A DNA stretch of 40,537 bases from a virus. Shown in pieces: positions 34,834 through 40,537 of the stretch. The notes under the pieces were generated by a model. The model ran no database searches. It saw nothing but the letters and a program-made list of their open reading frames with translations, and was not told the origin of the DNA. A program made the position numbers and the translations under genes. The DNA lies in IMG/VR virus record IMGVR_UViG_3300044705_000032, positions 1 to 40,537 of that record. One strand, given 5' to 3'. Position 1 is the first letter of the stretch. Each line of letters starts with the position of its first letter.

Positions 34834-37800
34834 TCAGCGATGGCATGCAGGCCAGAATGGTCATCGGCAGAGGATAAGTCTGCTGCATCGCGACCATGCC
34901 GGGAGAACGCTGATAATCCGGAGTGTTCCAGTCGCCTTGAATCGGAACGTATACATCGCCGCTGAATAGAGGAACCGCCGAGCCGGCATAAACCGCATTC
35001 GCATTAGTTAGACCGAACCTGCGATCGGTCATTTCGGAAAGATCGAGATAACCGGATGCGGAACCCCACGGGCGCTCGGCCTGGTTCTCGGTCTGAGCTG
35101 CAACGGGCTGATCCTGTCCGACCCTGATTCCCCTGCTCTGCCACAGCCGCATCGTCACAGAATTGATGCGCTTATGCTTACCCTGGATCATCGCTCCAGG
35201 AACATCGGCATGCAGAGTTTGCACCTGGGCTGTAAACGGAAGCCCAATGGTGATCTGACTTGCGGCCGATGGAAGTGTGATGGAGCCACCCGTTACAGTC
35301 AGAGGATTGTCGGGGCTTGCAGCAACGCTCCCATCGGCCAGCACGGAAACTTGCATCCCCTCCAGGTGATCCAATCCGCCAACGGAACTGACCGGATTCG
35401 TCAGCGACCATTGTCCTGGTTGAGCGGGGATTGGCAGGTTATTCGGATCGTTCGGAACGGTCGCCGTGATATTTTTGTTAATATCCGCCACGACCTGAAT
35501 TGGCGAGTTGACTTTCGTAACCACTGCGATTCCGCCGCCCAAACGAATGACCTTTCCGACATCCGAACCAAACACGGCAGCGGAAGCCGTGAAGACAGCG
35601 CTGAAATCGAGCAACAGGATAACCTCTGCTCCTGACCCTGTGCTGTCTTGGATTTGCAATACGGGAGCAACGTAACCATTTCCCGGATTGACGACCGTCA
35701 TCCCGTTAATAGCGCCCCCGCTCAGGGATAATGTAACCTGCGCGCCGGAGCCATTGCCCTGTTGATCTACGACCTGACCGACCGGAGCGGTGTAATTCGA
35801 CCCTCCGAGAACGATCGTTCCGCCCGATATTCCTCGTGACGGCGCGGCTCGCGAGGCCTGCAACGTCGCGTTCGGTTCCGTCTGTGGAAGAGACAGTCCG
35901 CAATCGACGCACCAAGTCTGCTCGACGTTGCTCCAAAGACGATTATCGAACCTCTCGACGTAATACATCCACTGTTGCGGGCCTGGGATATACCGCTTGA
36001 CCACTAAGTAGACCGCATCCACCGGAGGCTCCGGCGCCGTCGCAATCGACTGCACCAATCCGTTCGTATCGTGCCGCGTCCAGCCGATGACATCCTGCTC
36101 TTTCAAGTACGTGCAGGACAGCAGTTTACCGTCATCCCGAACCGCCCAGATGATCTTGTTCGGCTCTCTCGCCCATGCCCATTGCTTGATTTGATAATTG
36201 ATGAACAGATGCGAGGACAGAACCGTGATGTCCGTTCCGGCATAAATGTTGGTGAAGAAATTGTACTGGAGATCACGAATGATCGAGCCGAGCGACTGAC
36301 CGTAAATGATGTCGTAGTTGATCTTGATCGGGGGAAGTGTCGGGTTAAACCCGTTCGATTCCTGCGGCTGCGCGTTCTGCTGAGACGGCGTTATCGCAGA
36401 CCCGGCGCCCGTCGTTCCGGAGAGTTGCCACGCATCCTCGCCCGTAGCGATAATACACCCCCCAGGCATCGGGAGCGCCCATTGGATGCCGTTGACCTGC
36501 TTCGACCAAGGAGAACCGGAGATGGCATCGCTCGAAATCGTCGGGTTCGACGTGTCGAAATTAAGAAACGCTCCGGGCTGGCTGAAATTGTATCCATCCG
36601 GATTATTCAGCGTGAACATATAGCCACGCCGCTGCTGGAAATACTCGACCACAGCCGGATACGTTCCAGACTCAGACCCTATGGTGATCGTGCCCGTTGC
36701 ACCAGCCCCGCCGTGCACGCCGTCGCCAATCGTGATCGTATCTCCTAGTTTATAACCTTCACCCGGATTTTGCACGATGAGATCGGCCAGGGCGCCAGTC
36801 CCGTCTACTCTCGCCTGAATGACGGCTCCAGAACCCGTCGCAGAATTGATCGTGACCGTGACGGTGGCTTGTGAATAACCAGCTCCTACCGCAGTTACAG
36901 AAGAGGCGAGAATCGCGCCCCGAGCGAACGGATTATTATGCAGCGGAGGCGTTGTAGTAAAATCAGGCTGGATATTGGTATCCTGCCAAGTGGTTGTTCT
37001 TGAAGTCCCGGCATAGCCGAACAACTGTCCGACAAAGTTCTCCGTGTTCGTGTAATCCGGAGGAGCGCGGTAGATATTGTATGACGAGGCATTGGCGACA
37101 GCCGCCCATGTGACCGTGTTCGAGCCGAATTGTCCGGAAATATCGACCGAATCCTTGCAAGCCCCAATCGGAGAAGCGATGCTCTCCTGTCCTGTTGTGG
37201 CATCAACCGCAGTGACGACATAACCATAAGCGGCAGGACCGGCCCCGGAAACATATCCCTTATTGGCAGTGACAGAGCACGATGCCGGAGCCGATGTAGA
37301 CGACTTGAAGCTCGGTTGTGCGATCGTCCAGTTGTTCGCTGCTAATCGGGTTAGTTCCTGCGGAGGGTACTCGACTAGCGTCTGCTGATTGACGCAGGTC
37401 AGCGACATCGTATCGGCAGACTGCGTGAATTTCAGATACGGCAGATCGACAGCAGCATACGGCGTCATCAGCGTATAGATGCGCGCTACCGTCCCGCCGC
37501 CCGTGTAAGTCCCGTAATTGAGGGAATTGACCGGAGTTCCAAAAATATCCGTCAGGAGAACGCTGTTCGACGTTGCTCCAGCTACAATGAATGTGCGCCC
37601 GTTCAGAGCCGTCATACCTTGTACGCCAGTGATATATATCCAATCACCGTTGTTAAAATTATTCGCCGCAATGCCGACTTGGCAAGGATTTGCCTTACTT
37701 GCCGACGTGATCTGTTTAGGCGCCTCCGTCACATATGCGCCGTCAGTAATGACGCGCATATAGAAATCGCCAAACTCAAGAAGATACGATTGGAAGAGAT

Positions 37801-38023
37801 TGAACTTGAACGTAATCAGTCGCGGCGGTTGTCCGGAAGTCGGCTGCTTGCACGCCCCGACAAATGCGCTCCCGGCCCTTGAAGCAAGCCCGCCTTTGTA
37901 ATCGACAAAGACATTACGCGCGACAGAGCATCCCGCGTGCCACTTGGCAAGGTCGAAACGTCCGTAAAGCGCAGGAGCGATTTCTCCTGCGGAAAAGCTG
38001 GTTTTGGCGAAGGTCTCGCCCAT
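34811..38023 (-). CDS. Tail tubular protein B-like/tail hub protein (1070 aa)
   Basis: The N-terminus is the family signature: FSAGEIAPALYGRFDLAKWH, GCSVARNVFVDYKGGLASRAG, FKFNLFQSYLLEFGDFYMRV. Later comes QVQTLHADVPGAMIQGKHKR and EMTDRRFGLTNANAVYAGSA, also typical. It is larger than T7 gp12 (about 800 aa) because of Gly-rich beta insertions with NPGxGY motifs, at about residues 385-455 and 725-810. It forms the tail nozzle below the tubular A ring. Confidence 0.85.
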   Translation of the reverse strand: MGETFAKTSFSAGEIAPALYGRFDLAKWHAGCSVARNVFVDYKGGLASRAGSAFVGACKQPTSGQPPRLITFKFNLFQSYLLEFGDFYMRVITDGAYVTEAPKQITSASKANPCQVGIAANNFNNGDWIYITGVQGMTALNGRTFIVAGATSNSVLLTDIFGTPVNSLNYGTYTGGGTVARIYTLMTPYAAVDLPYLKFTQSADTMSLTCVNQQTLVEYPPQELTRLAANNWTIAQPSFKSSTSAPASCSVTANKGYVSGAGPAAYGYVVTAVDATTGQESIASPIGACKDSVDISGQFGSNTVTWAAVANASSYNIYRAPPDYTNTENFVGQLFGYAGTSRTTTWQDTNIQPDFTTTPPLHNNPFARGAILASSVTAVGAGYSQATVTVTINSATGSGAVIQARVDGTGALADLIVQNPGEGYKLGDTITIGDGVHGGAGATGTITIGSESGTYPAVVEYFQQRRGYMFTLNNPDGYNFSQPGAFLNFDTSNPTISSDAISGSPWSKQVNGIQWALPMPGGCIIATGEDAWQLSGTTGAGSAITPSQQNAQPQESNGFNPTLPPIKINYDIIYGQSLGSIIRDLQYNFFTNIYAGTDITVLSSHLFINYQIKQWAWAREPNKIIWAVRDDGKLLSCTYLKEQDVIGWTRHDTNGLVQSIATAPEPPVDAVYLVVKRYIPGPQQWMYYVERFDNRLWSNVEQTWCVDCGLSLPQTEPNATLQASRAAPSRGISGGTIVLGGSNYTAPVGQVVDQQGNGSGAQVTLSLSGGAINGMTVVNPGNGYVAPVLQIQDSTGSGAEVILLLDFSAVFTASAAVFGSDVGKVIRLGGGIAVVTKVNSPIQVVADINKNITATVPNDPNNLPIPAQPGQWSLTNPVSSVGGLDHLEGMQVSVLADGSVAASPDNPLTVTGGSITLPSAASQITIGLPFTAQVQTLHADVPGAMIQGKHKRINSVTMRLWQSRGIRVGQDQPVAAQTENQAERPWGSASGYLDLSEMTDRRFGLTNANAVYAGSAVPLFSGDVYVPIQGDWNTPDYQRSPGMVAMQQTYPLPMTILACMPSLNVGDTGG

Positions 38024-38824
38024 TTAGAGCAAGACCCCGCCAGGAAACGCAATCGTGCTCCAGCCGTAGAATGCCTGTCCTACTCCCGGAGGCCCCATGC
38101 CGAAATACGCATTGCCCCTGGCCGCCATCCAGTCCGGCATGTGATCGACACTTTCAAATCCCTCGTTCCCATCAGAAATCCGCGCCTGCTGAATAATGCC
38201 GGTCGCCATTTCGACTTGGCTTTTCAGCAAAGGCAGGTTCATGTTGATCGGATTGACGAGGAACGACGCCAGCGTAGCCACCACCGCTTGATGCAAATGC
38301 GGGTCCCAGAGATCGGGCGTTTCGATCCTGGCCGTGTAAACCAAATCGGCATATTGCAGGTCGGTCAGCAGGATTTTCTTTTGATTGTTCCGTGCGTCCG
38401 TATCGATCCCGACCACAAATTTCCAGCCATCTCCCCATGTCGCGCGTTGCACAATGCCGATATCGGACGGATAGATCGGCGGAGTCGTTCCAGTCGAAAG
38501 CGGCGGATCGTAAATGAGAAACCGAGCCGCCAGACAATCGTCTGGCAGCGCGTACTCATACAGCCAAGGAAATGGGGGGATTGGGATTGTCGTGCCGTTC
38601 GGATTCTCGGGAGTGCCTTGAGCGGCCTTGAGAACCGTCAGCGAAGCTTGCCGGCGCAAGCTGTTCCAGTGCGCAGACCGGAACACGGCGTCCCGCTTCG
38701 GCGCATAGTGCCGCGCAACGGTGGCCGCATTCGGAGCTGGCAGTGGGGGAGAGAGAGACGTTATCGTGTAGCCAGCCCCGATCGCATCAAGGCTTTCATT
38801 GGCTACATCGACAGGCGAGGTCAT
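38024..38824 (-). CDS. Tail tubular protein A-like (head-to-tail adaptor, 266 aa)
   Basis: VDVANESLDAIGAGYTITSL, RHYAPKRDAVFRSAHWNSLR, FPWLYEYALPDDCLAARFLI and LWDPHLHQAVVATLASFLVN are the expected blocks of gp11-like adaptor proteins. It starts overlapping the previous stop and ends one base before the tubular B-like ATG. It would join the portal to the tail nozzle. Confidence 0.85.
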   Translation of the reverse strand: MTSPVDVANESLDAIGAGYTITSLSPPLPAPNAATVARHYAPKRDAVFRSAHWNSLRRQASLTVLKAAQGTPENPNGTTIPIPPFPWLYEYALPDDCLAARFLIYDPPLSTGTTPPIYPSDIGIVQRATWGDGWKFVVGIDTDARNNQKKILLTDLQYADLVYTARIETPDLWDPHLHQAVVATLASFLVNPINMNLPLLKSQVEMATGIIQQARISDGNEGFESVDHMPDWMAARGNAYFGMGPPGVGQAFYGWSTIAFPGGVLL

Positions 38825-39018
38825 CCAACGACCTCGTACAACGGCACATCCTTGTGCTCGCCAAGGATGCGATTGCTGTCATTGAGCACTTCGATTTTGT
38901 CGTGCGAGATTCGTTCAACCCTGTGCGGGCCTTTCACGCCGTCAGGGAGGTCGTATTCGTACCCTGCTTCCCGCAGCGCGCCATCGACCTCGGCCTGTTC
39001 CAGAAGACGGATTCTCAT
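38821..39018 (-). CDS. Small virion-region protein (65 aa)
   Basis: MRIRLLEQAEVDGALREAGY, then GPHRVERISHDKIEVLNDSN. ATGA overlaps on both sides. Small proteins at this place sometimes close the head or tail joint, but no family is recognised. Confidence 0.6.
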   Translation of the reverse strand: MRIRLLEQAEVDGALREAGYEYDLPDGVKGPHRVERISHDKIEVLNDSNRILGEHKDVPLYEVVG

Positions 39019-39425
39019 TCCTCGTCCTCTTCTTCCTTGTAGAATGCATCGCTGCGCTCACGGTCGCGCGCTTCGTTGCGCTCCAGACGTTCGTCCGGGT
39101 CTTCCGTATCTTCGTCCTCGGCTCCGAGATGCGTGATCTGGAGTTCAACGCAGCATTTCGACTTCTTCTCGCCGTTGACTTCGACCTCGTTTTCGGAAAC
39201 CGACGTTACCTTTGCCATCGCGAACAGATGGATCATGTCGCCCACGGATGGCTTTTCATCCTCCAGGCCGATCTTTTCCAGCTCGCGTTCGGTGAGGCGA
39301 ATTGCGAGTCCATATGGGTAAACAGGACCAGTAGCTCCTGCTGCGACCGTCGCTGGATAGGCGGCGTTATCTTCTTTCAGGTCTTCCGGCGTGTTGGCCA
39401 TATCGACCAGTTGATGAAAGCTCAT
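39015..39425 (-). CDS. Capsid staple/decoration-like protein (136 aa)
   Basis: ATG 39425 (MSFHQLVDMANTPEDLKED). The central pattern YPYGLAIRLTERELEKIGLE, GDMIHLFAMAKVTSVSENEV and CCVELQITHLGAE matches phage capsid-staple proteins, which pin capsid subunits together. The acidic C-terminal tail (about 105-136) is unusual in length. Confidence 0.75.
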   Translation of the reverse strand: MSFHQLVDMANTPEDLKEDNAAYPATVAAGATGPVYPYGLAIRLTERELEKIGLEDEKPSVGDMIHLFAMAKVTSVSENEVEVNGEKKSKCCVELQITHLGAEDEDTEDPDERLERNEARDRERSDAFYKEEEDEE

Positions 39426-39426
39426 G

Positions 39427-39774
39427 TTATGCTTCCCCCATAGCCGGAGCACCGCCAGACGCCGGAGCCTGCCCGGCTTCCGTACCGGCAGGCGCGGTGT
39501 TTTCGGCCATCAGTTCTTCGTCATGGCGCTTGGCCATCGCGGCGAGTTCTTCCTCATGGCGCTTATTCATGTCCTTGCGCTCGCCAGCGTGCCGGCCGTG
39601 CGCGTCTTCGCGCTCGCGGCTGTGCCGGTCGTGCGTTGACTCTTTCTTGTCGTCGTCTTCGTTCTTTTCCTTTTCAGGTTTCTTCTCGCTGGCCCGTTTT
39701 TTGGTCGGGCCATCCGCGTACATCGCCTTCTGGCGATCCGCGTTGTAATCGGCAGGGTTCTTCCGTTCGGCCAT
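39427..39774 (-). CDS. Highly charged coiled-coil protein, scaffold-like (115 aa)
   Basis: ATG 39774 behind GGAG in the previous gene's end. Residues 28-90 are almost all charged with a repeating RH-x-x-E heptad feel (HDRHSREREDAHGRHAGERK, DMNKRHEEELAAMAKRHDEE). The ends are disordered. It may act in capsid assembly, since it precedes the staple gene; this is inference. Confidence 0.6.
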   Translation of the reverse strand: MAERKNPADYNADRQKAMYADGPTKKRASEKKPEKEKNEDDDKKESTHDRHSREREDAHGRHAGERKDMNKRHEEELAAMAKRHDEELMAENTAPAGTEAGQAPASGGAPAMGEA

Positions 39775-39776
39775 TG

Positions 39777-39983
39777 TCAATCTCCGTAGAGGGCTGATTG
39801 TCGCTTGTGGTGCATTCCTTTCAGCGTCTCAGCGAGATTTGCTTCTCGCCGGATGCGAGCGTTCTTGGAATGCTTCGCTTTTCGTAGTTTCTCTGCGGGG
39901 ATTTTCTCCCCTTCCGGCACGCCTAACGCGCGATGCAGCGCGCCGGGACGCTTAATTGCGTTTTTGATCCAGTGCTTAGCCAT
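39777..39983 (-). CDS. Conserved small phage protein, MAKHWIK type (68 aa)
   Basis: MAKHWIKNAIKRPGALHRAL, then GVPEGEKIPAEKLRKAKHSK, is a small basic protein common near portal/capsid genes of podoviruses (recalled). Function unknown. The ribosome site of the next gene (GGAG) lies in its last codons, encoding YGD. Confidence 0.75.
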   Translation of the reverse strand: MAKHWIKNAIKRPGALHRALGVPEGEKIPAEKLRKAKHSKNARIRREANLAETLKGMHHKRQSALYGD

Positions 39984-39985
39984 CT

Positions 39986-40177
39986 TTAGTCTCCGTAGAA
40001 GGCTTTGCGTCGGCTCATAGCCTTGTCGCCAGTCTTGTTCGCAATCGCGATTGACTCGCCTTCCGGAATGCCTTTCTTGAGCAAAGCGTTGGCCTGTTTG
40101 GCGGCCTTCGATGCGGCGGCGCCTTTCAGCTTCTTATTGTGCTTTTTCGCGAAGTCCCGACCCGTTGGCCACGGCAT
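39986..40177 (-). CDS. Conserved small phage protein, FAKKHNKKL type (63 aa)
   Basis: MPWPTGRDFAKKHNKKLKGA, then AASKAAKQANALLKKGIPEG. Basic, helical and frequent in podovirus head regions (recalled). It also ends YGD with an embedded GGAG before the next gene. Its start overlaps 44 bases of the gene to the right. Confidence 0.75.
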   Translation of the reverse strand: MPWPTGRDFAKKHNKKLKGAAASKAAKQANALLKKGIPEGESIAIANKTGDKAMSRRKAFYGD

Positions 40178-40537
40178 GCTTCATGCTCTCGACAAGTAGC
40201 TTGCGGTCGTATTTCAAATCGTAGGCGTAAGGATCGTGCTCCAAGGCCCGATCTATTTCGCGAATGACTTCATCCGGCGGGAGAACGTTCGCCAATCGGA
40301 TCATCTGGAACGCGGCGTTTGTCCTGACGTTAAAATCCAATGGAAAAATGCGCGTTGCCGTGTGAAAGCCGGGCAGGTTGAAAACGGGTCGAGCTGGTGT
40401 TGGGCTTGACCGAGCAATCAGATACTCTGCCAAAATCCATGCCGAGCCATACATGATGCCGCCGATAAGCAGCGTGGCCCGTGCAAAGTCCGAACAGAAC
40501 TGCCGTGAAAGGCGAGAACAGAGGAAAGCCAAACAGG
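40134..40537 (-). CDS. Partial membrane protein at the right edge
   Basis: The frame is open to the window edge, so its start is probably outside. One membrane segment (LLIGGIMYGSAWILAEYLIA) is followed by a soluble part, FNLPGFHTATRIFPLDFNVR then VIREIDRALEHDPYAYDLKY, which has the look of a repeat-type (TPR-like) segment. This recalls C-terminal parts of O-antigen-ligase-type membrane proteins, at low confidence. Overlap of 44 bases with the next gene is unusual for this operon. Confidence 0.5.
   Translation of the reverse strand, partial: CLAFLCSRLSRQFCSDFARATLLIGGIMYGSAWILAEYLIARSSPTPARPVFNLPGFHTATRIFPLDFNVRTNAAFQMIRLANVLPPDEVIREIDRALEHDPYAYDLKYDRKLLVESMKHAVANGSGLREKAQ

Noticed and set aside
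37937-39136. 399-aa frame on the + strand
   Set aside because: Antisense to the tail tubular A-like, capsid-staple-like and neighbouring genes; Arg-rich composition typical of an antisense shadow in GC-rich DNA.

Overview
The window is a GC-rich, densely packed piece of a temperate, short-tailed (podovirus-type) phage or prophage. The host is most likely an alphaproteobacterium of the Rhizobiales. This assignment is an inference from three things: alphaproteobacterial-style promoters (TTGACG -35 boxes), the look of the small conserved phage proteins, and the paired helix-turn-helix/integrase genes. Coding density is very high, with many ATGA/TAATG/GTGA stop-start overlaps. No rRNA, tRNA, CRISPR array or reverse transcriptase was seen. 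Terminase, portal and major capsid genes are absent, so this is not a complete phage genome.

Layout. (1) 1-11451, + strand: early/recombination operon. It holds small zinc-finger-like and membrane proteins, a stomatin (SPFH) protein, an HNH-AP2 nuclease, an ERF annealing protein with a YqaJ exonuclease, a Cys/His HNH-like protein, a run of tiny membrane proteins, an adenine/cytosine-N4 methyltransferase, an ASCH protein, a HerA/FtsK-type ATPase, an excisionase-like HTH protein overlapping a tyrosine integrase, and a DUF3800 protein. (2) 11448-12620, - strand: an IS1595-type transposase with a coupled 53-aa gene and its own promoter. (3) 12656-15833, + strand: accessory genes, including a GIY-YIG protein and a radical-SAM-like DUF5131 (Gp37/Gp68) protein. 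(4) 15830-17054, - strand: a four-gene operon driven by one half of a divergent promoter pair. (5) 17131-21647, + strand: an array of 19 tiny genes driven by the other half; several gene junctions reuse the same hairpins and linker sequences. (6) 21725-21750: a hairpin terminator between convergent operons. (7) 21770-40537, - strand, transcribed right to left: small conserved head-region proteins, a capsid-staple-like protein, tail tubular A- and B-like proteins, T7 gp13/14/15/16-like internal (ejection) proteins, a tail fibre, a duplicated-domain protein, an endolysin and a set of holin-like membrane proteins.

How it fits together. ERF plus YqaJ form a recombination pair. The HTH protein and integrase handle lysogeny. 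The right half builds the tail, ejects DNA and lyses the cell. Two of the large ejection proteins carry peptidase-type domains: an HExxH zinc metallopeptidase motif in the 1577-aa protein and a Cys/His amidase/peptidase domain in the 747-aa protein.

Main points of interest are: the repeated, base-pair-conserving hairpins and linker sequences in the small-gene array; the metallopeptidase-bearing ejection protein; the phage stomatin; the HerA-like ATPase in the early operon; and four single-base homopolymer frameshifts, all in small accessory genes, while the long structural genes are intact.
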